Origin: Bacteroidia bacterium
Lineage (GTDB): Bacteria > Bacteroidota > Bacteroidia > Bacteroidales > Azobacteroidaceae
Assembly (NCBI GenBank): GCA_026000155.1
Contig: BNYG01000008.1
Span: forward strand, 1 to 64,000
DNA: 64,000 nucleotides
Direction of reading: 5' to 3'
Part shown: positions 8,370-17,350 of the stretch, one piece after another
Position numbering within the stretch: position 1 is the stretch's first letter
Layout: each line of letters opens with the position of its first letter
Made by a program: the position numbers and the translations under genes
The notes under the pieces: generated by a model
The model's input: the letters and a program-made list of their open reading frames with translations, nothing else
Database searches by the model: none
Told to the model about the DNA's origin: nothing

Positions 8370-9074
8370 ATGAAACCAGTAAACAAATTCACCGGCTTTT
8401 CCCCGGAAACCTTCCAATTCTTTACCGACTTGGAAGCAAACAATTATAAGCCGTGGTTTGACGAACACAAACCCATTTACGAATCGGAAGTTTTGCAGCC
8501 GTTAAAAGCCTTGGCGGCTGCATTAACCCCTTTTTTTGCTTCGGTAGATGCACAAATGGATTTTCGCCCGGTGAAAGTGATTTCCCGGATTTACCGCGAT
8601 ATTCGTTTTTCCCACGATAAAACGCCCTACAAGAAGCACATGTGGATTGCTTTTCAGCGGCCTTTCCAAAAACAAACGGCGGACTGGATGTTTTTTCCCG
8701 GATTTTATATGGAAATCGGGAAAGAAGGCGCCAATTATGGGATGGGAATGTTTGAAGGACAAAAAAAAATCATGGACAGGTATCGCGAACAAATCGCTTA
8801 CGACCCCGAACATTTCAAAAAATTAACAGACGGTTTGGTAGATAAGCACCATTTTGAAATACAAGGAGAAGCCTATAAACGTCCGCTAAAAAGCGAATTG
8901 GATGATTATTTTCAACCGTGGATACAGCGGAAAGGGATTTTTCTGACGAAAAATATTCCCTTACTGTCGAAAAATGTTTCGCCCCTACTGTCGGAAAATC
9001 TGGTTAGCCACATGGAAAAAGAATTTACCTTATTGCAACCGCTCTATGATTTTTTCGTAGAGATTTGCGATTGA
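8370..9074 (+). CDS. DUF2461 family protein
   Basis: This is a 234-residue protein from the ATG at 8370 (MKPVNKFTGFSPETFQFFTD). An in-frame TTG at 8322 lies inside the palindromic repeat and is rejected as a start. The sequence has the DUF2461/TIGR02453 hallmarks: an N-terminal FxxxTxxFFxxLxxNNxKxWF-like block, RIYRDIRFSHDKTPYKKHM near residue 80, and GFYMEIG in the middle. The family is widespread and of unknown function. It is followed 19 bp later by aroK. Confidence 0.9.
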   Translation: MKPVNKFTGFSPETFQFFTDLEANNYKPWFDEHKPIYESEVLQPLKALAAALTPFFASVDAQMDFRPVKVISRIYRDIRFSHDKTPYKKHMWIAFQRPFQKQTADWMFFPGFYMEIGKEGANYGMGMFEGQKKIMDRYREQIAYDPEHFKKLTDGLVDKHHFEIQGEAYKRPLKSELDDYFQPWIQRKGIFLTKNIPLLSKNVSPLLSENLVSHMEKEFTLLQPLYDFFVEICD

Positions 9075-9093
9075 AAATACCCATCCGTTTTGT

Positions 9094-9621
9094 ATGAAAA
9101 AAATATTCCTGATCGGTTATATGGGTGCGGGCAAAACCACGATAGGAAAGCGTCTGGCTAAAAAATTAGGCTTGCAATTCATTGATATGGACAGGTTTAT
9201 TGAAAACCGGTATCGTAAGACGATCCGTGAAATATTTGAGGAAAAAGGCGAAACTTTTTTCCGGGAAATCGAAAGCAAAACATTGCAGGAAGTAGCTCAG
9301 TTCGAGGGAACAGTCATTTCGACCGGAGGAGGCGCTCCCTGTTTTTTCGATAATATGGAGCTAATGAACCGTTCGGGAATAACCGTTTATTTGAAAGTTC
9401 CGGTCCATGTGCTGCTCGAACGTTTAAGCTCCGGCAAACAGGAACGTCCATTGGTACAAGAGAAAAGCAAGGAAGAACTCCAACGGTTTATTGCCGAAAA
9501 CCTGGATAAACGGGAAAACTGGTACAACCGGGCATCAATCATTTATTCTACGGAGGAGGAAATCACTCCGGAAAACAGGAATGCGATGGTAGAAGAGTTG
9601 ACAAAACGAATAAACGAATAG
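9094..9621 (+). CDS. aroK: Shikimate kinase
   Basis: This 175-residue cytoplasmic enzyme phosphorylates shikimate with ATP in chorismate synthesis. The Walker A loop GYMGAGKT covers residues 8-15. FIDMDRFIE provides the shikimate-binding Asp (D31, D33). Arg in FFREIESK and STGGGAP follow, then the lid with ERPLV. Length is normal. It sits in a tight row with DUF2461 (19 bp before) and alanine dehydrogenase (5 bp after), so the three are probably one transcript. Confidence 0.96.
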   Translation: MKKIFLIGYMGAGKTTIGKRLAKKLGLQFIDMDRFIENRYRKTIREIFEEKGETFFREIESKTLQEVAQFEGTVISTGGGAPCFFDNMELMNRSGITVYLKVPVHVLLERLSSGKQERPLVQEKSKEELQRFIAENLDKRENWYNRASIIYSTEEEITPENRNAMVEELTKRINE

Positions 9622-9626
9622 AAAAC

Positions 9627-10817
9627 ATGATAGAATCGCTGAATATTCCTTTGGAATTGCTGAAAGAACTCTCCAACGCCCGCCATCCGATGCGGATCGG
9701 CGTTCCCAAAGAGAATCTGAAAGTGGAAAAACGCCTGGCGTTTACTCCCGAAGCCGTTGATATGATTGTGGAAGCCGGTCATAAAGTCGTTCTGGAAGAA
9801 GGAGCCGGGAGAGGCATCCATTATTCCGATATCGATTATTCCGAATCCGGCGCGGTGATTACCAACGACCGGAAGTCCGTCTTTTCTTGTGATTTGATTT
9901 TCAAGATTGCGCCTCCTGTTCTGGAAGAAATCCATTGGATGAAAAAGAGGGCTACCGTCCTGAGTATGTTGCAGATGCCGGATATCAGTATTGAGACAAT
10001 CAAAACGATGGCCGCCAAGCAAATCAATGCGGTAGGCTACGAGTTGATGACTCCAGACGGATTGACATTTCCGGTTCGCAATTCGATTTCGGAAATCGAA
10101 GGAGCCGCTTCTGTTTCCGTGGCTTCCGAATTGTTGAGCAATGAAAAAGGCGGAAAAGGCATTTTGATGGGTGGCGTTCCCGGCGTTTCCCCGACGGAAG
10201 TGGTGATTATTGGCGCCGGCGTAGCGGGAACAGTGGCTGCGCGGGCCGCTTTAGCTTTAGGCGCTACGGTGAAAATATTCGACAGCGATATTGATAAACT
10301 GCGTACATTGCAAAACAACCTGAGTAATCCGGTTTTTACGTCCGTTTTCCAGCCCAATGTTTTGCTCAACACCTTCAAATCGGCCGATGTAGTCATTGGC
10401 GCAATGCGGTATATTGACGATTCGATCCGTCACGTCATCTCGGAAGATGTGATTCAAACCATGAAACCGGGGTCGGTGATTATTGATTTGCGTATCAATC
10501 AGGGCGGATGCTTTGAAACCACTTGCTTTTTACCGGCCGGACATCCGGTAGTTTTTGAAAAACACGACATCCTTCATTATTGTGTCCCGAATGTCAGTTC
10601 ACGAGTGGCGCGAACTACTTCCATGGCATTAAGCAATATTTTTACTCCCTTGATTGTCCGAATGGGTGAATTGGGCGGGGTAACCGGCATTGCTACCGCC
10701 GACCGCAGTTTCCGTTCCGGCTTTTATATGTATGCCGGAAAATTGGTCAATAGCTACGTTGCTAAATATTTTAATTTACCGGCGAATGACATCGGGTTAT
10801 TTTTATCGGTATTTTAA
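9627..10817 (+). CDS. ald: Alanine dehydrogenase
   Basis: This 396-residue NAD-dependent enzyme is predicted to convert L-alanine and pyruvate. The N-terminal substrate domain reads MRIGVPKENLKVEKRLAFTP, where the Arg and Lys residues bind substrate. The Rossmann loop VIIGAGVAGTVAARAALALG lies near residue 195, followed by an acidic residue (IFDSD) that selects NAD. It is about 20 residues longer at the N-terminus than classic Ald, as in many Bacteroidota versions. Saccharopine dehydrogenase-like proteins share the fold, so the substrate is well supported but not proven. Confidence 0.88.
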   Translation: MIESLNIPLELLKELSNARHPMRIGVPKENLKVEKRLAFTPEAVDMIVEAGHKVVLEEGAGRGIHYSDIDYSESGAVITNDRKSVFSCDLIFKIAPPVLEEIHWMKKRATVLSMLQMPDISIETIKTMAAKQINAVGYELMTPDGLTFPVRNSISEIEGAASVSVASELLSNEKGGKGILMGGVPGVSPTEVVIIGAGVAGTVAARAALALGATVKIFDSDIDKLRTLQNNLSNPVFTSVFQPNVLLNTFKSADVVIGAMRYIDDSIRHVISEDVIQTMKPGSVIIDLRINQGGCFETTCFLPAGHPVVFEKHDILHYCVPNVSSRVARTTSMALSNIFTPLIVRMGELGGVTGIATADRSFRSGFYMYAGKLVNSYVAKYFNLPANDIGLFLSVF

Positions 10818-10855
10818 AAAATAAGAGGATTAGATAAATTATTTTCAGTAAATAC

Positions 10856-11758
10856 ATGACATTAAAAAGTAAATTCAGCATCTTAGCCCTCGGTTTGTGG
10901 CTGGGATTTATCAGTAGTGCCGCGGCACAACAGCCGCGCGAATGGATCGCCCAACACGTTATCCTCATCGGATTGGATGGTTGGGGAGCGTATAGTCTTG
11001 AAAAAGCGGATATGCCGCATGTCAAACAATTGATGACTGCCGGCGCTTATACTTTGAAGAAACGCTCGGTACTGCCATCATCCAGCGCCATCAACTGGGC
11101 ATCCATGTTTATGGGCGCCGGACCGGAATTGCATGGCTATACGAAGTGGGACAGCAAAACACCTGAATTACCTTCGCGGGTAGTCAGCCATTACGGCATT
11201 TTTCCAACTGTTTTCGGCTTATTGCGCGATGCGTATCCCCAGGCGGAAATCGGATATGAATATGAATGGGACGGCATGAAATATTTAGTTGAACAGCAAG
11301 CCCTCAATTTTTCAAAAGAAATAATCAATCATGAAAAGCCGGACTCGACTATCAGCGTTGCATGTAACTATATCCGTGAGGCAAAACCCAATTTGTTTGC
11401 GGTGATTATTGATGAACCGGACCATACCGGACATGTAACCGGACATGATACGCCTGCCTATTACGAGACTTTACACACGCTGGACGGCTGCATTGCACAA
11501 ATTATTCAAGCGACCAAAGAGGCGGGAATTTATGACGAAACCATTTTTATCCTCACCAGCGACCATGGCGGCATCACCATGCAAGAAATGGAAACGCCTT
11601 TTATCATTTCAGGAAAAAACGTACAAAAAGGCTTGATCTTCGATGAAAGTATGATGCAATTTGATGTGGCGCCGACCATTGCGTTCCTTTTCGGATTGCA
11701 GCCACCCCAAGTCTGGATAGGGCGCCCAATGAAACAGGTGTTTACAAGAACTTTTTAA
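10856..11758 (+). CDS. Exported alkaline phosphatase / type I phosphodiesterase family protein
   Basis: This 300-residue protein has a signal peptide ending near SSAAAQQ. The mature part has the alkaline-phosphatase-superfamily metal sites: HVILIGLDGWGAYSL (first Asp), SSAINWASMFMGAGPELHGY (nucleophile region, Ser or Thr), DEPDHTGHVTGHD (Asp and His ligands) and ILTSDHGG (Asp-His). This fits the nucleotide pyrophosphatase/phosphodiesterase branch. The natural substrate is unknown. It lies 38 bp after ald and could be the last gene of that transcript. Confidence 0.85.
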   Translation: MTLKSKFSILALGLWLGFISSAAAQQPREWIAQHVILIGLDGWGAYSLEKADMPHVKQLMTAGAYTLKKRSVLPSSSAINWASMFMGAGPELHGYTKWDSKTPELPSRVVSHYGIFPTVFGLLRDAYPQAEIGYEYEWDGMKYLVEQQALNFSKEIINHEKPDSTISVACNYIREAKPNLFAVIIDEPDHTGHVTGHDTPAYYETLHTLDGCIAQIIQATKEAGIYDETIFILTSDHGGITMQEMETPFIISGKNVQKGLIFDESMMQFDVAPTIAFLFGLQPPQVWIGRPMKQVFTRTF

Positions 11759-11810
11759 ACTAAATATATGGATTTACAATAGATAAGGTATTTTCTATTA
11801 GCTGATTATG

Positions 11811-12047
11811 CTACAAATCTTCTGAAAACAATACTTCGCACCCACTTTCATTGGCTTCTTCCCGGTTAAATTTATACCCACGTGTATCAATAGAAATACT
11901 ATTGAAAGTTACATTTTTAGAAAAAGCAGGTTTTGAGAAAACTTCTTCTATTGGAAAAACCAGCACTTCTATTTTTTGACCCACATATTCTTGAGGAATA
12001 GGAAACACTATGCTTTCATTGTACGGAACAAAAATTGAACGTATCAT
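11811..12047 (-). CDS. Small antitoxin-like protein, no toxin partner seen
   Basis: This 78-residue protein starts MIRSIFVPYNESIVFPIPQE and contains YVGQKIEVLVFP, a pattern common in short Bacteroidota antitoxins that precede PIN (VapC) toxins. The C-terminal DTRGYKFNREEANESGCE resembles the toxin-binding tail of those antitoxins. In the usual layout the toxin gene follows directly, but downstream there are only about 50 bp before the end of the convergent phosphodiesterase gene. It therefore looks like an orphan. The assignment rests on pattern memory, not a search. Confidence 0.55.
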   Translation of the reverse strand: MIRSIFVPYNESIVFPIPQEYVGQKIEVLVFPIEEVFSKPAFSKNVTFNSISIDTRGYKFNREEANESGCEVLFSEDL

Positions 12048-12187
12048 AATTCATGATTTTTATTTTTACAAAGTTAAATAAAAAAATCGAATTACCATGA
12101 GTAGATATTTATTTTGACCTTGTTTTCTAAAGTTAATTGTTCAGATGGTCAACCCATCAAACAAAAAGATACGATATTTTACACAAG

Positions 12188-12216
12188 AAAAGCTTGCCCT
12201 TGTGAGGCAAGCTTTT
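12188..12216. terminator. Hairpin downstream of susD1
   Basis: An 11-bp stem AAAAGCTTGCC/GGCAAGCTTTT with a 7-nt loop lies about 20 bp past the susD1 stop. T-rich sequence flanks it in both directions, so it can terminate on either strand. Confidence 0.7.
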
Positions 12217-12237
12217 TTCTATCAAGTATTTATTTGA

Positions 12238-13737
12238 TCAATAATTCTTGGTGCACAGCGGATTGTTGTTTAGTTCTGCATTTGGAATTTCAAATACCCA
12301 ACCATCTGCATTAGGTGCTTTTGTCAAGAAACCACAGAAAGCAGAAGCAAAATTGGTTCCGGTACGATTAACCGGCAAGCCCAAACGTTTCAAGTCGAAC
12401 CAACGGAAACCTTCGCCCCAAAGTTCAATACGACGATTGTTCATCACTTCCTCAACCAATGCTGCACCTGTATTTGACGGAGTATAACCCGGATCACGCT
12501 GTGCCAGCAAAGCGGTCAGGTATTGTTGTGCCGGTCCGTTTTGTCCTGCTCTTGCATACGCTTCCGCTGCCGTCAGATACATTTCTTCCAATCGCATATA
12601 AGCAAATTCTCCAACCGCATTTGCCGTAGAACGAGCCGTAAATTTACGATGTTGATAAACACGCTGATTATATACGGCACCGGTAGGAACTTCTGCTTTT
12701 CCTGTTGGATCCCACCATTGACGACGTAAATCGGTTTCCGACATCAAGTCGTAAGTAGTGGAACTGATACATTTGATACCGGTACGATTAGACGATGAAT
12801 TGAAATTCCAACCCATATAAGCATAGAATGAATAAAAATAAACCGTTTGATCATCCAACGTAATAGAGGCATAGAGCGCATCTTTCGTTTTCGTAGCAAT
12901 ATCGGCAAACCCAAACATAAGTTGATCCGGTGCTAACATCTTGGACCCGCCGGCTTCTGCCGTTGTAATAGCCTTTACTGCATTTTCCGCAGCCACCGGA
13001 TAGTTTTGTTGTGCCAAAGCCACCCGTGCTTTCAAACCATAAGCTGTCGCTTGCGAATAATGATTAACATCTTCCGGAATATAGCCTGCCAACGCAGGAA
13101 TAGCAACATCCAAATCCTCATTGATTTTAGTATATACCTCTGCTACGGAAATACGTGCCAATGGCTCAATGCCGGAATTTTCACGATAGATGATACCATC
13201 CTGTGTATTGGGTGTTGCCGCATCATATCGTTTGGCGTATAGTTGAACTAAATTGAAATGCGCCCAAGCACGAATACAAAGAGCTTCTCCCCGAACATAT
13301 TTAGCCAAAGGTTCCGGAGAATCAACAAAATTGCCGTCCAAGGCTTCCAAAATCAGGTTGGCATTCAAAATAAACTGGTAATACGTGCGCCACAAACCGG
13401 CATTATACGAGTTGCTTGGGTTGGTGTTGAGAGACCATTGCAAAAAGTTTTGATGCCATGTTTGCGTATCCCAAGTAAAATCGTCACCCAATGCTTCGCG
13501 GCAAATGATAAACCCAGGTTCACCACCCATACCTTGGTTACTTAAAAACTGCGAAACCATATTGCGGTGAATACCGTTCACGGCATTGTACAGTCCGTCT
13601 AAAGTTTGAGCGACCGTACCGGCACTCGTTTCTTCTGTAGAAGAAGTTTCCAAAAAATCTTCCGAGCAACTTGTCCAAAAGCTTGCAAAGACAATTGCTA
13701 CACTTGCTATAATATATTTAAATAGTTTCATATTCAT
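12238..13737 (-). CDS. SusD-family (RagB/SusD) nutrient-binding lipoprotein 1
   Basis: This is a 499-residue surface lipoprotein. The signal peptide ends at the lipobox WTSCSEDFLETSS. The chain shows SusD features: TPR-like helices with YVRGEALCIRAWAHFNLVQLYA, and the C-terminal EEMYLTAAEAYARAG and RRIELWGEGFRWFDLKRLG. SusD proteins lid the SusC pore and bind the glycan or peptide to be imported. It follows its susC partner by 11 bp. No enzyme genes accompany the pair, so the ligand cannot be guessed. Confidence 0.95.
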   Translation of the reverse strand: MNMKLFKYIIASVAIVFASFWTSCSEDFLETSSTEETSAGTVAQTLDGLYNAVNGIHRNMVSQFLSNQGMGGEPGFIICREALGDDFTWDTQTWHQNFLQWSLNTNPSNSYNAGLWRTYYQFILNANLILEALDGNFVDSPEPLAKYVRGEALCIRAWAHFNLVQLYAKRYDAATPNTQDGIIYRENSGIEPLARISVAEVYTKINEDLDVAIPALAGYIPEDVNHYSQATAYGLKARVALAQQNYPVAAENAVKAITTAEAGGSKMLAPDQLMFGFADIATKTKDALYASITLDDQTVYFYSFYAYMGWNFNSSSNRTGIKCISSTTYDLMSETDLRRQWWDPTGKAEVPTGAVYNQRVYQHRKFTARSTANAVGEFAYMRLEEMYLTAAEAYARAGQNGPAQQYLTALLAQRDPGYTPSNTGAALVEEVMNNRRIELWGEGFRWFDLKRLGLPVNRTGTNFASAFCGFLTKAPNADGWVFEIPNAELNNNPLCTKNY

Positions 13738-13748
13738 TTGTAATTAAT

Positions 13749-16700
13749 TTAGAAAGATAAATCCACTCCTATAGTAAACATGCGAGCAGGTTTGTAATCG
13801 TTATATACTAACCCGGAGTAATATCCTTGCGGATTCAATCCTTGACGAGCAGTCAGTAAGAACAAATTTTCGCCGCTTATGTTGATATTCGCCGTTTTTA
13901 CTTGTACTTTAGCCAATAATGCTTTTGGCAAAGCATAAGATAACGTGAGCGAACGGAAATTCAAGTAATCACCACTTACCAACCAACGGGTAGAATACGA
14001 TTGTCCGATATTGGTATTGTGGGCAGCCGTATAATCCAAGCGAGGAACAGAGGTAATATCACCTTCTTTTTGCCATGCGTTCTTCAAATCCGAGTGCATT
14101 GCATAACCGTAAGTATCGGTTGCCATTAAAGTCTGATAACTGAGATCCAACACTTTGGCGCCTAAAGCATAAGAGAATCCTGCATTCAAATAAAAGGATT
14201 TATATCGCGCGTCTAAGTGGAAACCTCCATATATTTTAGGAATAGAAGCTCCACTGTGATCATATTTGGCATACGAATAACTATTGGTCAATGTTTTTCC
14301 ATCGATTTCTACAATAGAATTTTTAACGGCAGTAGTTATCGTTTCTTTTTCTTCGTTGTAAGCATCCGTATCCAAATAATACAAGCCGTTTCCGGTGGCA
14401 GGATCCACTCCGTACCATTGTCTCAACCAAAATTCATACATAGAATAACCTTCCATCCATTTTTTGCTGTCTTCGATATGTCCTTTTTCTCGCATTTCTT
14501 CCGGCAAACGAGTGATTTTATTACTTATGAAAGTAGTATTCACTCCGATGGATGCTGTCCAATCTTTCGTATCCAAATAAGTGTAATCCAACGCAATTTC
14601 AACGCCTTTGTTGGATACATTGCCGATATTCGCACTCGTTGATGAAGCTCCGGTTGAAGTGGGTAGTGATACATCGAACAACAAATCTTGGGATTTCTTT
14701 TGGAACACTTCCACTGATCCGGTCAGTTTATTATTAAATAAACCAAACTCAAGACCTGCATCCGAATTGATTTGTGTTTCCCATATCAAATTTTTATTAG
14801 CTAAATTTTCAAAATAAAAACCCAACTCATTTCCATTACCATTTCCTAAAATATAAACACTTTGATAGGGATAATACAAATCATAACCATCGCTATCCAA
14901 CAGGTGATCGTTACCTGTTTCTCCATACGAAGCACGCAGTTTTAAATTGCTCAACCAATCGACATCTTTCAGGAAATCTTCTTCAATTAAGCGCCAGGAT
15001 GCTCCCACCGAATAGAAATTCCCCCAACGTTTATTTTTTGCAAAGCGAGAAGTTCCATCGCGACGATAACTGGTAGAAAAATAGTATTTGTTCAAATAAT
15101 CATATTCCAACTGTGCCAAATAACCTTCTTTCCGGTAGGTGTCCGTATAGGAACTCAAGGAACTGATGCTGTTAAAATTTTCCCAGTCATATACTCCGGA
15201 TACGGCTTCTTGGACTTTCATACCGTAAATGTATTCGTATTGCCAATCATAACTTTCATGCCCTGCCATCAACTTGATATTGTGAGCGTCATTGAGAGTA
15301 AACTGATAATTAGCAATTTGTTTGAAAGTTTGAGTCAAATTACGAGTAACTTCTTGTCCTAAGCGACCGGGACCTGCAGTACCATCACCCACCAAAGGAT
15401 TTTCATACGTTTTTCGGCGATAATCAACATTGTCTATCCCGTAGGTTGCTGTAATATCCAAATTCTTAACCGGAATAAGGGTAACGTAAGTACGACCCGT
15501 GGTAGTAAACCGTGAATATCTTCTTGAATTGAATTCGGTTTCGGCGATAGCATCACGACCATTGCTGGACAGACGTGCTCCTTCGTAATCATACACATAT
15601 TGATTAGGATCGGTGGTCGGATTTCCGTATTGATCCAAATAAGCTCCGGTATTCAAATCATGTTTATGTACGGGATAAATAGGAGCTATAGTACGTACGT
15701 AACGGGCGATATTGCTGTATGAACTGTTATTTCCCGAAGTTGCCTGCGAAAAATTAGAGTTATTGCGACTGGCAGCTAAATTGACTCCTCCTTTGAACCA
15801 GGTAGTCGGATAGATATTGTGATTCAAACGGGCGCTGTAACGTTCCATATCTGTTTTCAGCAGATAGCCGCTTTCTTTCACATAACCGACAGAAGAATAG
15901 GTATCGCTTTTGTCCGTAGAAGAAGCGTAAGAAATATCGTATTGTTGACGATAGCCCGTTTTGTAAGCAGCATCTTCCCAATCCAAATCATCACCCCATT
16001 TCAACTGAGTGGCATTCGGATTCAATTTTCCATCCACTCCCACAACATCACCATCGGCAATACCTGCAAACGGATTATACTTTATGGTGTTGATAATTTC
16101 AGCGGATGCTTTCTGAGCTGCCAAATCTTGTGCATTTCCTGAAGTGACATACGCATTTTTCCGCATTTGCCATTGCAAAGGAACGTAATCAAATACATTC
16201 ACGCGATCGTAATCGGCATACGCACGATTGGAAAACCCTTGTGTGATATTCAAACGAACACCTTCATTGCCTTTGCTTCCTTTTTTAGTAGTAATAACCA
16301 TTACTCCATTCCCTGCGCTCGAACCATACAAAGCGGTAGCGCTGGCATCTTTCAGGATGGATACGTTTTCAACGTCCATCTGGTTGATACTGGACAGAGA
16401 ACCATTGTAAACCGTTCCGTCCAAAACAATCAACGGTGCATTCGATGCATTGACCGACCCGAAACCGCGAATGCGCAAACTGGCGGATTCTCCCGGTTGT
16501 CCCAAAGCGGAAGTCGTTTGCACACCCAACACATTCCCTTCGATAGCATTGGTGATGTTGGTCAAAGGCCTTTTTTCAAAGTCTTTGGCGCCAATCGTTG
16601 AGGCAGAACCCGTAAACGTACTTTTTTTGTACGTTCCATAACCTGTTACCACCAATTCTTCGAGAGCGCTGCTGTCCAGTATTAGTTTCACCGCTACATT

Positions 16701-16958
16701 CGTTCCTGCCTCCACTTCGGCATTGTTGTAACCAATGTATTTCAACACTAAGGTATTTACCGATGCAGGAACAGAAAACGAGAACTTTCCGTCAATGTCG
16801 GTTACCGTTCCTGTAGTTGTCCCTTTCGCGAGTACAGACGCGCCAATCACAGGCTCGCCGGTTTCGTCCGTTACCGTACCGGAAACCTGTTTGTTTTGCG
16901 CGATTGCTAAACTCATGCTTATGAAAAAGCATGCTAAGAGTAAATTCAATCTTTTCAT
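13749..16958 (-). CDS. SusC/RagA-family TonB-dependent transporter 1
   Basis: This is a 1069-residue outer-membrane receptor. The ATG at 16958 (MKRLNLLLACFF) opens a clear signal peptide; a TTG five codons upstream is rejected. The N-terminal carboxypeptidase-like domain is QVSGTVTDETGEPVIGASV. The TonB box region ALEELVVTGYGTYKK follows, then the plug with RIRGFGSVNASNAPLIVLDG and the 22-strand barrel ending in an aromatic (GVDLSF). It works with the SusD partner to import an unknown ligand. A TATCTTTG promoter and direct repeats lie in the leader at 17050-17098. Confidence 0.96.
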   Translation of the reverse strand: MKRLNLLLACFFISMSLAIAQNKQVSGTVTDETGEPVIGASVLAKGTTTGTVTDIDGKFSFSVPASVNTLVLKYIGYNNAEVEAGTNVAVKLILDSSALEELVVTGYGTYKKSTFTGSASTIGAKDFEKRPLTNITNAIEGNVLGVQTTSALGQPGESASLRIRGFGSVNASNAPLIVLDGTVYNGSLSSINQMDVENVSILKDASATALYGSSAGNGVMVITTKKGSKGNEGVRLNITQGFSNRAYADYDRVNVFDYVPLQWQMRKNAYVTSGNAQDLAAQKASAEIINTIKYNPFAGIADGDVVGVDGKLNPNATQLKWGDDLDWEDAAYKTGYRQQYDISYASSTDKSDTYSSVGYVKESGYLLKTDMERYSARLNHNIYPTTWFKGGVNLAASRNNSNFSQATSGNNSSYSNIARYVRTIAPIYPVHKHDLNTGAYLDQYGNPTTDPNQYVYDYEGARLSSNGRDAIAETEFNSRRYSRFTTTGRTYVTLIPVKNLDITATYGIDNVDYRRKTYENPLVGDGTAGPGRLGQEVTRNLTQTFKQIANYQFTLNDAHNIKLMAGHESYDWQYEYIYGMKVQEAVSGVYDWENFNSISSLSSYTDTYRKEGYLAQLEYDYLNKYYFSTSYRRDGTSRFAKNKRWGNFYSVGASWRLIEEDFLKDVDWLSNLKLRASYGETGNDHLLDSDGYDLYYPYQSVYILGNGNGNELGFYFENLANKNLIWETQINSDAGLEFGLFNNKLTGSVEVFQKKSQDLLFDVSLPTSTGASSTSANIGNVSNKGVEIALDYTYLDTKDWTASIGVNTTFISNKITRLPEEMREKGHIEDSKKWMEGYSMYEFWLRQWYGVDPATGNGLYYLDTDAYNEEKETITTAVKNSIVEIDGKTLTNSYSYAKYDHSGASIPKIYGGFHLDARYKSFYLNAGFSYALGAKVLDLSYQTLMATDTYGYAMHSDLKNAWQKEGDITSVPRLDYTAAHNTNIGQSYSTRWLVSGDYLNFRSLTLSYALPKALLAKVQVKTANINISGENLFLLTARQGLNPQGYYSGLVYNDYKPARMFTIGVDLSF

Positions 16959-17049
16959 AAATTTTACCTTCAAATTAAACTTTAATTATTTTTACTAAAT
17001 TGTATATAAATTTATCAAATTCATCCGTTGCATTATGCCTGTCTGATAT

Positions 17050-17098
17050 AATGTATAATTAATAGGTGCAAAATGTATAATTATAGGGTGCAAAGATA
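17050..17098 (-). promoter_or_regulatory. susC1 promoter and leader with two 23-bp direct repeats
   Basis: On the minus strand the -7 box TATCTTTG occupies 17098-17091. It runs straight into two near-identical 23-bp copies (17072-17094 and 17050-17072, offset 22 bp) starting TTTGCACC and ending AATTATACATT. They cover the predicted start of transcription, about 100-130 bp before the susC1 start. This is the main content of the 392-bp gap 16959-17350, along with the korA promoter. Confidence 0.6.
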
Positions 17099-17273
17099 TG
17101 TTATTTTTTCTTAAAATTGCAAGGATATGCCTAAAAAAAAAAAAACCTATCTTTTTAGACTTATTTTATCTAAATAATGCCTGTTTATATCCTCTATTTT
17201 CTATGATAAAAACAGACAGTGACCCAATGAAATAAGTTTGGATACGATCAATCCGGATTTTTTGTTCTTTCAA

Positions 17274-17306
17274 TTTCCTATTTAACTATTATTTTTATTA
17301 ACTTTG
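17274..17306 (+). promoter_or_regulatory. Promoter for korAB
   Basis: The -7 box TAACTTTG (17299-17306) matches TAnnTTTG. A TTTC -33 candidate at 17274-17277 gives a 21-bp spacer. The korA start lies 44 bp downstream. Confidence 0.6.
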
Positions 17307-17350
17307 CAAGCGATAAAAATACAATCTATCAGAATCTCATATATATCATT

